In this document: positions 17,064 to 26,247 of the stretch, in pieces
Numbering within the stretch: position 1 is the first letter of the stretch
Layout: every line of letters starts with the position of its first letter
DNA from: JAVBNW01 sp031551255
GTDB taxonomy: Bacteria > Bacillota > Clostridia > Christensenellales > UBA1750
Assembly: GCA_031551255.1 (NCBI GenBank)
Contig: JAVBNW010000037.1
Location: 1 to 51,189 of the forward strand
Reading direction: 5' to 3'
Length of the DNA stretch: 51,189 bases
Position numbers and translations under genes: made by a program
Notes under the pieces: generated by a model
Database searches by the model: none
Told to the model about the DNA's origin: nothing
What the model saw: the letters and a program-made list of their open reading frames with translations, nothing else

Positions 17064-17294
17064 ATGAACGAAGGTCTGCGCGAGTTTTTCGCCAGATATG
17101 GCGTGAGGTTCCTGTGCGCGCTGTGCGGCCTGATCGTCGGCATCCTCTTTTTGACCATAGGCTTCTGGCGCACGCTTTTGCTGCTTGCGCTCGCGCTGCT
17201 TGGTTGGTTGATCGGTTCGCAGATAGACGGGCGCTGGCGCGTTCGCCTAAAAAACTTGCTTCGCCACGCGATCGGCGGCGGCGACGAGGAATGA
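17064..17294 (+). CDS. DUF2273 small membrane protein
   Basis: A 76-residue protein with two adjacent hydrophobic helices (about 14-34 and 36-52) and a charged C-terminal tail. DUF2273 proteins commonly accompany Asp23 and AmaP. The start is ATG 17064, with AGGGGG seven bases upstream; the ATG at 17058 is too close to that site. Confidence 0.88.
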   Translation: MNEGLREFFARYGVRFLCALCGLIVGILFLTIGFWRTLLLLALALLGWLIGSQIDGRWRVRLKNLLRHAIGGGDEE

Positions 17295-17306
17295 GGAAAG
17301 AAACAC

Positions 17307-17711
17307 ATGGCGAGAACCGCCGCGCGGGACGCGGCATTTCGTATTTTATTCGAGCGTAGTTTCGGCGGCGAAGGCGGCGTGGACGGCGTTGCTGCGATGA
17401 CGGACGCACAGTTTTCCGTGGAGGACAGGGCCTATATCGGAGACGTGACCGAGGGCTGCCGGGCTGTGGAAGAGGATCTTGACGATTTCATCGCCAAGTA
17501 TGCGCGCGGCTGGGATATCGACCGGCTTGCGCGCACCGATTTGTGCCTGCTCAGGCTTGCCGCTTATGAAATACTGCATAGGGAAGATATACCCGCGTCG
17601 GTGTCGGTGAACGAGGCGGTGGAGCTTGCGCACATCTATTCGTCCGACGAGGCGCCGGCGTTTATCAATGGCGTCTTAGGCTCCCTCGTGCGCGAGGTTG
17701 GCAAGGAATGA
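17307..17711 (+). CDS. nusB: Transcription antitermination factor NusB
   Basis: This 134-residue all-helical protein matches NusB in length and in motifs (ARDAAFRILFE at the start; DRLARTDLCLLRLAAYEIL and VSVNEAVELAHIYSSDEAPAFINGVLG in the C-terminal half). NusB binds boxA RNA with NusE/S10 for rRNA antitermination. It begins 12 bases after the DUF2273 gene and its stop overlaps the next start (ATGA). Confidence 0.96.
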   Translation: MARTAARDAAFRILFERSFGGEGGVDGVAAMTDAQFSVEDRAYIGDVTEGCRAVEEDLDDFIAKYARGWDIDRLARTDLCLLRLAAYEILHREDIPASVSVNEAVELAHIYSSDEAPAFINGVLGSLVREVGKE

Positions 17712-18664
17712 AGGCATATCTGGGCCTTGATACCAGCTGCTACACGACATCCGTAGCCATTGTGGACGACCAGGGGCGAATTTGGGCCGCCGAGAGGCGG
17801 CTTTTGTCCGTGCCGGAGGGAGGCAGGGGGCTTCGGCAGCAGGAGATGGTGTTTCAGCATGTTGCGGCCCTACCGGATCTTTTTGAGACGGCAATGGCCA
17901 AATTGCCCAAGGATGCCCGCCTCGTGTCCATTGCCGCAAGCACGCGGCCAAGGGATGTTCAAGGAAGCTACATGCCCGCCTTTACCGTGGGCGAGGGCTT
18001 CGCGCGCGCGCTCAGTGCGGCCCTTCATATGCCATGGGCGGCGACCGACCACCAGGCCGGGCATATTGCCGCGGCGCGGCTGGAAAGCGGGCTTTCTTCG
18101 GCGGCGCATCTCGCGCTGCACCTGTCCGGCGGCACGACCGAGCTCCTTGCTTGTGACGGCGCGTCGATCCTGAAGATCGGCGGCACGAGCGATATCAGCG
18201 CGGGCCAGCTTGTCGATCGCGTCGGCGTGGCGCTGGGCCTGCCCTTCCCGGCAGGGCCTTCGCTTGAGGCGCTTGCGCGGCTCGGGCTTGGGAATGGCGC
18301 GGCGGCGCCTAGGCACCTTGGCGTATCGATGCGCGGCGCGCAGTGCTCGCTTTCGGGCGCGGAAGCGCAGGCGATGCGGGATATCGGGGCGGGGAAGGCC
18401 CCCGGCGAGGTTGCGTTGGCGGTGTATTCCCTGCTCGCGCGTCTGGCCGCAAGGCTGCTTGCGTTGGGCCGCGAACAGACGGGGCTTAACGAGGCGCTAC
18501 TTGCCGGGGGAGTCGCCTCCAGCGGACTTTTTCGGGATATGCTGGAGACGAGGCTTGAAAAGGAGAGGGTCGGGGTGCGCGCGTGCTTCGCGCTGCCCGA
18601 GCTTTCCGGAGACAACGCGGTAGGCGTTGCGTTGATCGCCAGGGCGCTATTGCCCGGGAAATGA
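17708..18664 (+). CDS. TsaD/Kae1-like protein (paralogue of the t6A enzyme)
   Basis: This 318-residue protein has the ASKHA fold of TsaD: GLDTSCYTTSVAI at the N-terminus, the metal-binding H-x3-H (HQAGH, H115 and H119), LHLSGGTTELL near 140, and a C-terminal AGGVASS and GDNAVGVA. The match to TsaD is partial; for example SGGVA-N reads AGGVASS. Clostridia commonly have such a diverged copy at this spot next to nusB and folD, and a canonical TsaD would be elsewhere. Whether it modifies tRNA or only scaffolds a complex is not known. It overlaps nusB by 4 bases. Confidence 0.85.
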   Translation: MKAYLGLDTSCYTTSVAIVDDQGRIWAAERRLLSVPEGGRGLRQQEMVFQHVAALPDLFETAMAKLPKDARLVSIAASTRPRDVQGSYMPAFTVGEGFARALSAALHMPWAATDHQAGHIAAARLESGLSSAAHLALHLSGGTTELLACDGASILKIGGTSDISAGQLVDRVGVALGLPFPAGPSLEALARLGLGNGAAAPRHLGVSMRGAQCSLSGAEAQAMRDIGAGKAPGEVALAVYSLLARLAARLLALGREQTGLNEALLAGGVASSGLFRDMLETRLEKERVGVRACFALPELSGDNAVGVALIARALLPGK

Positions 18665-18759
18665 ACGATGCGCGGAAATGCCGCCGCACGGATATATGCG
18701 GCTTCGCGCAAGCGCCTTTTTGCGGCGCTTGCGGCAGCCGAAGGAAAAGAGGGGCGCTT

Positions 18760-19611
18760 ATGGCTACGATCATCGACGGCAAGGCGATTGCCGAAAAGGT
18801 ACGCGAAGACTTAAAACCGCGGGTGGCCGCGCTGAAGGAAGGCGGCATCGAGCCGGGGCTCACCGTAGTGTTGGTGGGGGACGACCCGGCCTCGGCCGTA
18901 TACGTACGCAACAAGGAGCGCGCCTGCAAAAAGCTGGGCATCAAGAGCGATGTGATTCGCATGGCGGCGGATACCGCGCAGGGCGATCTGATCGCCGTGG
19001 TGCGCAGGCTCAACGCCGATCCTTCGGTGCATGGCATCCTGGTGCAGCTTCCGCTGCCCGGGCAGATCGACGAGGTGGCGGTGCTGGGCGAGGTGTCGCC
19101 CGATAAGGACGTCGACTGCTTCCATCCTGTGAACGCGGGCAGGCTGCTCAGGGGCGAAAAGGGCTTTTTGCCTTGTACGCCTGCGGGCGTTATGCGGCTT
19201 CTTGAAGAAACCGGCATCGACCCGGCAGGCAAGGAGGCCGTCGTAATCGGTCGCTCGAACATCGTGGGCAAACCCTTGGCGATTATGTTACTGCAAAAAA
19301 ACGCTACGGTCACCATTTGCCACTCGCGCACGAAAGACCTTGCTCAGGTCGCCCGCAGGGCGGATATCCTCGCGGTAGCCATCGGCAAGGTGGGTTTTTT
19401 GACGGCCGACATGGTCAAGCCCGGCGCCGTGGTCATCGATGTGGGCGTAAACCGCGTGGGCGAGAAAAAGGTGGCCGGAGACGTGGATTTTGATGCCGTG
19501 GAGCCCGTGGCCGGCTACATCACCCCCGTGCCGGGTGGGGTCGGCGCGATGACGATCGCGATGCTGATGGAAAATACGGTGTTTGCGGCGGAGCGGCATG
19601 TCGCTGTTTAG
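18760..19611 (+). CDS. folD: Bifunctional methylenetetrahydrofolate dehydrogenase/cyclohydrolase
   Basis: FolD interconverts methylene-, methenyl- and formyl-tetrahydrofolate in one-carbon metabolism. The 283-residue protein carries the YVRNKERACKKLGI catalytic lysine region, QLPLPGQ, PCTPAG, the NADP-binding VIGRSNIVGKPLA, and the C-terminal PVPGGVGAMTIAML. The ATG at 18760 fits the family N-terminus (MATIIDGKAIA); the frame continues upstream without support. Its end overlaps xseA by 14 bases. Confidence 0.97.
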   Translation: MATIIDGKAIAEKVREDLKPRVAALKEGGIEPGLTVVLVGDDPASAVYVRNKERACKKLGIKSDVIRMAADTAQGDLIAVVRRLNADPSVHGILVQLPLPGQIDEVAVLGEVSPDKDVDCFHPVNAGRLLRGEKGFLPCTPAGVMRLLEETGIDPAGKEAVVIGRSNIVGKPLAIMLLQKNATVTICHSRTKDLAQVARRADILAVAIGKVGFLTADMVKPGAVVIDVGVNRVGEKKVAGDVDFDAVEPVAGYITPVPGGVGAMTIAMLMENTVFAAERHVAV

Positions 19612-20800
19612 TTCGCAAACGCTGTCGGTTACGCAGCTGAACGAATATATCAAGGGCCTTGTCAGCGATGATTTGCTGCTGAAGGGTCTGAGCCTGCGCG
19701 GCGAGATTTCCGGCTTTAAGCGGCACTCGTCCGGGCACCTTTACTTTTCTGTAAAAGATGAGGGCGCGTTGATCCGCTGCGTGATGTTCCGGCAAAGCGC
19801 GATGTTATTGCGCATCGCCCCGCGCGACGGGCTGCGCGTGGTGCTCAGCGGCTATGTATCGTTTTATACGCGGGATGGCGCGCTGCAATTTTACTGCGAG
19901 GGCATGCGGGCGGACGGGGTCGGCGCGCTGTACCAGGCCTTTGAAGAGCTCAAAGAAAAGCTGAAAGCGGAAGGGCTTTTCGATGCCGCCGGGAAACGCG
20001 CTCTGCCGCCGCTTCCGCGCAGGCTCGCGGTGGTTACCTCGCCCACCGGGGCGGCGGTCAGGGATATTTTGCGCGTGGCTAAAAGGCGCAACCCTGCGCT
20101 GGATATCGTGGTCGTTCCTGCGCAGGTGCAGGGCGATGGCGCGGCGAAAAGCATCGTGGAAGCGCTGCGCGTCGCCGCTACGCTGTCGCGGGTGGATGTG
20201 GCGATCGTAGCGCGCGGCGGGGGCTCCATCGAGGACCTTTGGTGTTTCAACGAAGAAATCGTCGCCCGCGCCATTGCGACGTGCCCGGTTCCGGTGATTT
20301 CGGGCGTCGGGCACGAGACGGACTTTACCATCGCCGACTTCGTTGCCGATGTCCGCGCAGCCACGCCGAGCCAAGCCGCAGAAATCGCTGTGCCCGATGC
20401 GGCCTTCATGCTCGAGCGGAAGCAGCGCGCGCAGCAAAGGCTTGGCGAGGCGATGCTTCGGCAGTTGCGCTCTAGCGCCGAGCGCCTTGCCCGCGCGGCG
20501 GGCTCCAGGGTGCTCGCGCGGCCGGAGGGGTTTTTTTTGCCCGCCGCGGAGCGCGCCCAGGCACTTAGTCGCCGGCTTACGGCGCAGGGAGTTGCGGCGG
20601 TGAATATGAGAATTTTGCGCCTGGATGCCATGCGGATGCGCCTTGACGCACTAAGCCCCAAGGGTGTGCTCGAGCGCGGATATTCGATCGTGTTAAGCGA
20701 CACGGGCAAGGCGATAACAGGCCCCGACGGCGTCAAGCCGGGGGACAGGCTTCACATTCGCATGGCGCGCGGCGACATGAACGCGCGGCGGGAGGTTTAA
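19598..20800 (+). CDS. xseA: Exodeoxyribonuclease VII large subunit
   Basis: The 400-residue large subunit has an N-terminal OB-fold (SVTQLNEYIKGLV, GEISGFKRHSSGHLYFSVKD) and the catalytic domain (VVTSPTGAAVRDIL, ARGGGSIEDLWCFNEE, GVGHETDFTIADFVADVRAATPSQAAE). A long helical region follows and then LERGYSIV near the end. With XseB it degrades single-stranded DNA to oligonucleotides. I start at ATG 19598 (GGAG just upstream) inside the end of folD. Confidence 0.97.
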   Translation: MSLFSSQTLSVTQLNEYIKGLVSDDLLLKGLSLRGEISGFKRHSSGHLYFSVKDEGALIRCVMFRQSAMLLRIAPRDGLRVVLSGYVSFYTRDGALQFYCEGMRADGVGALYQAFEELKEKLKAEGLFDAAGKRALPPLPRRLAVVTSPTGAAVRDILRVAKRRNPALDIVVVPAQVQGDGAAKSIVEALRVAATLSRVDVAIVARGGGSIEDLWCFNEEIVARAIATCPVPVISGVGHETDFTIADFVADVRAATPSQAAEIAVPDAAFMLERKQRAQQRLGEAMLRQLRSSAERLARAAGSRVLARPEGFFLPAAERAQALSRRLTAQGVAAVNMRILRLDAMRMRLDALSPKGVLERGYSIVLSDTGKAITGPDGVKPGDRLHIRMARGDMNARREV

Positions 20801-20801
20801 C

Positions 20802-21029
20802 ATGGCGGCAAAGAAGCAAAACTACGAACAGGCGATGGCCGAGCTCGAGGCGGTCGTCGCGGGTTTAGAATCGGGCGAGATGCCTTTAGAAGAGGCTATC
20901 GCCGCTTATGAGCGCGGCGTGAAATTGGTGAAAACGCTTGATCAGCTGCTGGGCGACGCGAAGCGTAGGGTGGAAATTTTTACCAAAGACGGCGAAAAAC
21001 CTTTTGACGCGGAGGAGGCGGATGCGTGA
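20802..21029 (+). CDS. xseB: Exodeoxyribonuclease VII small subunit
   Basis: A 75-residue helical protein matching XseB (YEQAMAELEAVVAGLESGEM, then LEEAIAAYERGVKL). It starts one base after the xseA stop with GGAGG upstream and overlaps ispA by 4 bases. Confidence 0.96.
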   Translation: MAAKKQNYEQAMAELEAVVAGLESGEMPLEEAIAAYERGVKLVKTLDQLLGDAKRRVEIFTKDGEKPFDAEEADA

Positions 21030-21904
21030 GGCCATTTGAAGAGTATTGCGCCCTGATCGAGGCTGCGCTGCCTTCCTGCCTTCCCGCAGCACCGTCCTAC
21101 GGCGGCCTCGCGGCGGAGGCGGCGCTGTATAGCCTTTTGATCGGCGGCAAGCGCCTTCGACCCTCGCTGCTGCTCGCGGCATGCGAATGCGTGGGGGGCA
21201 GCGCGCAGGAAGCCATGTCGGCTGCATGCGCGGTGGAATGTATTCATACTTATAGCCTAATCCACGACGATCTACCCGCGCTGGACGACGACGCTTTGCG
21301 CCGCGGCAAGCCCTCGTGCCACGCCAAGTATGGCGAAGCCGTCGCCATTTTGGCGGGGGACGGCCTCAATACCCACGCGTTTGCGCTCCTTGCGCAAGGG
21401 GCGCTGGCGGCGGGCGAGCGCGCCGAAAGGCATGTGCGGGCGCTTTGGCACATCGCCTCCGCCGCCGGGTTTTCGGGCATGGTGGCGGGGCAGGCGGCGG
21501 ATATTGCCGCGACAAAATCGCAAGATGAGCACCTGCTTGCGTTCATCCACGAAAACAAGACCGCCGCGCTCATTCGCGCGTCGGTGCTCGCGGGCGCGGC
21601 GATCGGCGGCGCGGACGAGGAGCAGGAACATATATTTTTCACGTACGGCCTGCATCTGGGGCTCGCTTTCCAGGTGGCGGACGACATACTGGATGCGACG
21701 AGCACGCCCGAGGAGCTGGGGAAGACGCCCGGAAAGGACGCGCGCGACGGCAAGCTCACCAGTGTATCCTTATTTGGGTTGGATCAGGCGCGTAAGCGTG
21801 CCGAACGGGAATCGGCCCTTGCCGCGGAGGCGCTCGCCCCGCTCGGTGAAAGGGCCGCGTCCCTTGTGGGGATTGCTCTCTCGCTCGCGCATCGCAGACG
21901 ATAG
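21026..21904 (+). CDS. ispA: Farnesyl/geranyl diphosphate synthase family polyprenyl synthase
   Basis: This short-chain trans-prenyltransferase (292 residues) condenses DMAPP/IPP to geranyl/farnesyl diphosphate. The first aspartate-rich motif is HDDLPALDDDALRRG (D81-D89), the second is FQVADDILD (about 212-220), and GGKRLRPSLL binds IPP. The start is GTG 21026, seven bases after GGAGGAGG, overlapping the xseB stop. Grouping with dxs suggests coordinated isoprenoid supply. Confidence 0.95.
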   Translation: MRPFEEYCALIEAALPSCLPAAPSYGGLAAEAALYSLLIGGKRLRPSLLLAACECVGGSAQEAMSAACAVECIHTYSLIHDDLPALDDDALRRGKPSCHAKYGEAVAILAGDGLNTHAFALLAQGALAAGERAERHVRALWHIASAAGFSGMVAGQAADIAATKSQDEHLLAFIHENKTAALIRASVLAGAAIGGADEEQEHIFFTYGLHLGLAFQVADDILDATSTPEELGKTPGKDARDGKLTSVSLFGLDQARKRAERESALAAEALAPLGERAASLVGIALSLAHRRR

Positions 21905-21915
21905 GAGTTTTGGAT

Positions 21916-22371
21916 TTGATCAACAGCCCTCTGCTCATCTTTCGCAACCCACTGCTGATGCCGGCCTTGCTGGCGTGGTTTGCTGCGCAACTCATCAAGG
22001 TGATCCTAACGCTGCTGTTTTCAAAGAAGTTGGACTTTGGCAGGCTCGTAGGTTCCGGCGGCATGCCCTCTTCGCACTCATCATTCGTGATTGCGCTCAC
22101 GGTGTCTGCGGGCATCCGACACGGTTGGGATTCGGCACTGTTTGCGGTGAGCATGGTGCTCGCCGCGGTGGTGATGTACGATGCCGCCGGCGTGCGCAGG
22201 GCTGCGGGGCGGCAGGCGGCAACCATCAACCGCATCATCCGCCACATGACGGAGATAGGGCAAAGCGACGGGAAGCCATTGCGGGAACTGCTTGGCCATA
22301 CGCCGGTCGAAGTGATCGCCGGCGCGATTCTCGGCGCTTTGGTATCGGTGATCTATGCATATCGATTCTAG
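21916..22371 (+). CDS. Divergent PAP2 family protein (YuiD/DUF212)
   Basis: A membrane protein of about 151 residues with the DUF212 signature GSGGMPSSHSSFVIALT, a divergent form of the PAP2 phosphatase histidine motif, plus YDAAGVRRAAGRQA. It may act on a lipid phosphate such as an isoprenoid diphosphate, which fits its place between ispA and dxs, but activity is not proven for the family. The TTG at 21916, 8 bases after AGGAG, is the better start than the TTG at 21910. The end overlaps dxs by 17 bases. Confidence 0.9.
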   Translation: MINSPLLIFRNPLLMPALLAWFAAQLIKVILTLLFSKKLDFGRLVGSGGMPSSHSSFVIALTVSAGIRHGWDSALFAVSMVLAAVVMYDAAGVRRAAGRQAATINRIIRHMTEIGQSDGKPLRELLGHTPVEVIAGAILGALVSVIYAYRF

Positions 22372-24223
22372 CAGTGAAAGGCTGAGAGAAGGCCAATATA
22401 GCAACGCATCCGTGCTGGCGGGCATCCAAACACCGGCGGATGTGCGCTGCCTTTCGCGCGAAGAACTTATGGCCCTCGCCTCGGAGCTGCGCCTTGTGAT
22501 CGACGGCACGATTGCAAGGCGCGGCGGGCATCTCGCGTCCAACTTGGGCGCGGTGGAGCTGACGCTCGCACTGCACAGGGTGTACGACGCGCCGCGCGAT
22601 AAAATTCTTTTTGACGTGGGGCATCAGTGCTATGCGCACAAGCTGATCACCGGCCGGAGGGAAGCGTTTGATACCCTCCGTTCCGAAGGGGGAATCAGCG
22701 GCTTCCCGACCCGCCAAGAGAGCGAATACGACGCGTTTGGCGTCGGGCATGCGTCCACCGCCGTTTCCGCGGCGCTGGGCTTTGCGCGCGCGAGAGATGC
22801 TCTGGCTCAGGATCACCACATCGTCGCGGTAGTCGGCGACGGCGCACTTACGGGCGGCGAGGCCTATGAGGCGCTCAACGACGCAGGGCGCGGCGGCAGC
22901 GCGCTCGTGGTGGTGCTCAACGACAACGGCATGTCCATCAGCGCGAACGTAGGCGGATTGACGCGCTATTTAAACCGCCTGCGCTCGGCGCCTTGGTACT
23001 GGCGCATCAAAAACCGTATGACGGCGGTGCTCGACCGCTTCCCCAAGATGGGCGGCCCTCTGTACCGCGGCATGCAATCGGTGAAAAACGGCATTAAATA
23101 CCTTTTTTTCAAGGGACAGTTTTTCGATGCGTTGGGCTTTGTGTATTTGGGGCCGGTGGACGGACACGACATCGGCGAGCTCGAGCGCACGTTTGTGCGA
23201 GCGAAATCTTTGGGAAAGCCCGTGCTGGTGCACGTCGCCACCCGCAAGGGAAAGGGACTGCCCGACGCCGAAGAGGCTCCGGAACGCTATCACGGCGTTT
23301 CCGGCGCGCCGGAGGCGGCGGAAGAAAGGGCGTGCGGGCTGCTGGTGGGCGAAATGCTCGCAGACATGGCTAGAGAGGATGCGCGCATTTGCGCGGTGAC
23401 CGCCGCGATGCCGCAAGGCACGGGGCTGGCCGCATTTGCAGCGGAACACCCGGACAGGTTTTACGACGTGGGCATCGCCGAAGAACACGCAGCAACCTTG
23501 TGCGCAGGGCTGGCCGCCGGCGGCATGCGTCCCTATTTTGCCGTGTATTCTACCTTTTTTCAGAGATGCTTCGATCAAACCGTTCATGACGTGGCGCTGC
23601 AATCCCTTCCGGTCACTTTTTTGCTGGATAGGGCGGGGCTTGTTGGAGAAGACGGCGCCACGCATCAGGGCGTATATGATATCGCGCTTTTGTCGATGTT
23701 GCCGGGCTTTTCGCTGTTTGCGCCTGCATCCATCGCCTCCTTGCGCTCTATGATCGCCCTTTCGCGGCGCTGGGAAGGGCCGTTGGCCATTCGCTATCCG
23801 CGCGCTCTTCGCCAGGGTGAGAGCGGCGACTTTGCGCCCGGCGTGTGGAAGATGCTCAAAGAAGGGGCCGGTACCGTCGTGTTGGCCGTTGGCCCTATGG
23901 CGTACCCGGCACTTGACGCCGCGCGCGATGGGAAGGATGTTTGCATCGTAGCGGTGGAGAGCATTTTGCCGATGGATATGGCTTTGCTCGCATCTCTGAA
24001 GGGAAGGAGCGTGCTGACGGTGGAGGAGGGCTCCGCAATAGGGGGATTCGGCGCGCTGGTCGCCAAGACGCTTTCGGACGCGGGAATCGCCGTGCCGACG
24101 ATCAAGATGCTGGGCACACCCGCGCTGCCGATTGTGCACGCGACCCGCGAGCGGCAGCGCAATGCGTGCGGGCTGGATGCGCAGGGCATCGCCATTGCAC
24201 TGAAGGAAATGCGGTTGCCATGA
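22355..24223 (+). CDS. dxs: 1-deoxy-D-xylulose-5-phosphate synthase
   Basis: This 622-residue thiamine-diphosphate enzyme makes DXP from pyruvate and glyceraldehyde-3-phosphate, the first step of the MEP isoprenoid pathway. Visible are the GGHLASNLGAVELTLALH histidine region, the TPP motif GDGALTGGEAYEALNDA followed by NDNGMSI, and the catalytic glutamate in DVGIAEEHAATLCAGLA. A transketolase C-terminal domain is present. All family regions are intact. The start ATG 22355 lies within the preceding gene, and the stop overlaps tlyA by 4 bases. Confidence 0.97.
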   Translation: MHIDSSSERLREGQYSNASVLAGIQTPADVRCLSREELMALASELRLVIDGTIARRGGHLASNLGAVELTLALHRVYDAPRDKILFDVGHQCYAHKLITGRREAFDTLRSEGGISGFPTRQESEYDAFGVGHASTAVSAALGFARARDALAQDHHIVAVVGDGALTGGEAYEALNDAGRGGSALVVVLNDNGMSISANVGGLTRYLNRLRSAPWYWRIKNRMTAVLDRFPKMGGPLYRGMQSVKNGIKYLFFKGQFFDALGFVYLGPVDGHDIGELERTFVRAKSLGKPVLVHVATRKGKGLPDAEEAPERYHGVSGAPEAAEERACGLLVGEMLADMAREDARICAVTAAMPQGTGLAAFAAEHPDRFYDVGIAEEHAATLCAGLAAGGMRPYFAVYSTFFQRCFDQTVHDVALQSLPVTFLLDRAGLVGEDGATHQGVYDIALLSMLPGFSLFAPASIASLRSMIALSRRWEGPLAIRYPRALRQGESGDFAPGVWKMLKEGAGTVVLAVGPMAYPALDAARDGKDVCIVAVESILPMDMALLASLKGRSVLTVEEGSAIGGFGALVAKTLSDAGIAVPTIKMLGTPALPIVHATRERQRNACGLDAQGIAIALKEMRLP

Positions 24224-24939
24224 GGTTGTGGGAGGCGTTGCTCGCCCAGAGCCTTGCCGCGGACGAGCGTGAGGCGCGCGGGCTCATCATGGCGGGGCGG
24301 GTATCGGTCGGCGGCGTTCGGCAGGACAAGCCGTCCTTTGAAACTTCCCAGGCGGATACATTGGCGGTCGTTCCTGAAAAAAAATATGTCAGCCGCGGCG
24401 GATTCAAGCTCGAGAAGGCGGTTCATACGTTTTCGCTCGATCTTTCCGGGCTGCGCTGCATCGACGTGGGTTCGTCGACCGGCGGTTTTACCGACTGCAT
24501 GCTCAAGAGCGGCGCGAAGGCCGTTTTCGCGGTGGACGTAGGCTACGGGCTACTCGACTGGTCGCTACGCAACGACCCGCGCGTGACGGTGCTCGAGCGC
24601 GTCAATGCCCGGGCTCTTGCGCCCGAATTGCTGGGCGAACCGTGCGATTTTGCATCGGTGGACGTATCGTTCATATCGCTTGGGCGCATCTTTCCGGCCC
24701 TTTACGGCTGCCTGCGCCCCGGCGCGTGGGCGGTGGCGCTGATCAAACCGCAGTTCGAAGCCGAGCGGGGTAAGGTGGGTAAGGGCGGTGTCGTACGAGA
24801 CCCGGCCGTGCGCGGAGAGGCGATCGTGCGCGCGAAGGAGTACGCGCGCAAGGCGGGCTTTGCGCCGCTTGGCGTAACGCCTTCGCCGATCACCGGCGCG
24901 GATGGGAACGTCGAATTCTTGCTGTTATTGACACGATAA
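24220..24939 (+). CDS. tlyA: TlyA family RNA methyltransferase (S4 plus FtsJ domains)
   Basis: The 239-residue protein has an N-terminal S4 RNA-binding domain (about 1-55) and an FtsJ-like SAM methyltransferase domain. The latter shows SRGGFKLEKA, the SAM site IDVGSSTGGFTDCML, FASVDVSFISL and LIKPQFEAERGKVGKGGVVRD (quoted in pieces). TlyA-type proteins methylate rRNA 2'-O positions; the Bacillus homologue is YqxC. The start overlaps the dxs stop, and the position between dxs and argR/recN is conserved in Firmicutes. Confidence 0.95.
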   Translation: MRLWEALLAQSLAADEREARGLIMAGRVSVGGVRQDKPSFETSQADTLAVVPEKKYVSRGGFKLEKAVHTFSLDLSGLRCIDVGSSTGGFTDCMLKSGAKAVFAVDVGYGLLDWSLRNDPRVTVLERVNARALAPELLGEPCDFASVDVSFISLGRIFPALYGCLRPGAWAVALIKPQFEAERGKVGKGGVVRDPAVRGEAIVRAKEYARKAGFAPLGVTPSPITGADGNVEFLLLLTR

Positions 24940-24975
24940 GCTTGCTACAAGCTAATCGAAAGAAGAGGGATAGGC

Positions 24976-26247
24976 ATGAAAAGAAAGATCGTGTTTTTGA
25001 CGGCGCTCGCGCTGATGTTGTGCGCCTGCGGCGCCGCCAAGGAGGATGTGCCCGCGCAAACGGACGCGACAACCACTGCGCTCGCCGCCACGGCGGCACA
25101 AACCACGTCGCCGTCGCCCGCGGCGCAGACGCAGGCTTTGCAGGGACAAATTGAGCAAAGCTACGACGACGGGGAAATAGACTTTTCCGTTAAGGCAGAT
25201 TTCATCGCGCCGTGGCAGGCGGCCTATATCGAGCTGCTCGAGCAAATATGCGAAGAAGAAGCGCCTTTTCGCAGGGCGGGGGAGTTTGATTACGAAACAA
25301 TGCCCGATCCATCGGATTCGTATGGGCTACACGATATCGATAAAGACGGCGTTCCCGAGCTTATTATCAAGCATGGAACCTGCGAAGCGGATTATTATGC
25401 CGAGGTTTTCACCTACCAAAAGGACGGCGCCGCCAGCTTAGGAACATTCCCCTTCGGCCACGCGGCCCTGTATTCATGCCCGGGCGAGAACGCGATGCTC
25501 TTTGATTGGGGGCATATGGGGTATCACGAAGCACAAAAAATCACCATTCAGAATGCAGAGATCGCGTTCTTGGATGTCCTCTTGGAGGAGGACCTCAACG
25601 ACACCGACAAAGACTATACGCCTGCCAATGAAATTGTGCCCGGCGCAAAGTATATCGATTTTAATAGAACTACATTGAACCTTCCCGATATCGTGCCGCT
25701 CACGCTTCCTATTTACACATATGGGCTTGTCCAAGGCGAAGGGTACCCCACGGGCGGACCCTCGCAGCAGGCGCGCGAAGCCATTGCCCAGGTGATTATG
25801 GGAGAAGGCGAGCTTTATGGCGTTTCCGGAGACGGCTTTGAGGGCGATACCGGCAAGATGACTTTTCAGGAATATCGCCAACCCGGGGTAGCGGCGCGAT
25901 ATGCGAAACGGCCCATGACTCCCACAATCTTTGTATGGTTCGACCTGAATCGTGACGGCCGGGAAGAATGCGTTCTTCGGCTGCAAGAGGAGGAAGAAGG
26001 AGAGGCGAGCGCAAACAATCTTACTGTGGTTTTGAGCTTGCAAGACGGCGTCGTATACGCGTACGCCTTTTCGTTTATCGATGAAATGCCCTTGGGGGAA
26101 GACGGCCTTTTTTCGCACCAATCCGATCTTTATCCGTGGGGTTACCGAATTTTCTTCTATAAAAATCAGTGCTATAAGGCCTATCTTGAGCCCGACGACT
26201 TTGCCGGCCCCGTGGCTTGGGAGACTTACGATGCGTCCTTGTTTTAG
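24976..26247 (+). CDS. Lipoprotein with EF-hand-like calcium loops, function unknown
   Basis: A 423-residue secreted lipoprotein. The N-terminus is a lipoprotein signal (KRKIVFLTALALMLCAC) with the modified cysteine at C18 or C16, followed by a Thr/Ala/Gln linker to about residue 55. Two EF-hand-like segments, DIDKDGVPELI (about 116) and DLNRDGREECVL (about 320), suggest calcium binding at the surface. The family is otherwise unknown to me. It sits 36 bases after tlyA with an AGAGGGA site, inside an otherwise conserved operon, so it is probably a lineage-specific insertion. A repeat-rich gap separates it from nadK. Confidence 0.85.
   Translation: MKRKIVFLTALALMLCACGAAKEDVPAQTDATTTALAATAAQTTSPSPAAQTQALQGQIEQSYDDGEIDFSVKADFIAPWQAAYIELLEQICEEEAPFRRAGEFDYETMPDPSDSYGLHDIDKDGVPELIIKHGTCEADYYAEVFTYQKDGAASLGTFPFGHAALYSCPGENAMLFDWGHMGYHEAQKITIQNAEIAFLDVLLEEDLNDTDKDYTPANEIVPGAKYIDFNRTTLNLPDIVPLTLPIYTYGLVQGEGYPTGGPSQQAREAIAQVIMGEGELYGVSGDGFEGDTGKMTFQEYRQPGVAARYAKRPMTPTIFVWFDLNRDGREECVLRLQEEEEGEASANNLTVVLSLQDGVVYAYAFSFIDEMPLGEDGLFSHQSDLYPWGYRIFFYKNQCYKAYLEPDDFAGPVAWETYDASLF

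Noticed and set aside
22970..24139. 389-codon open frame on the minus strand
   Set aside because: It is antisense to dxs, which has all catalytic motifs; the composition is typical of a shadow.
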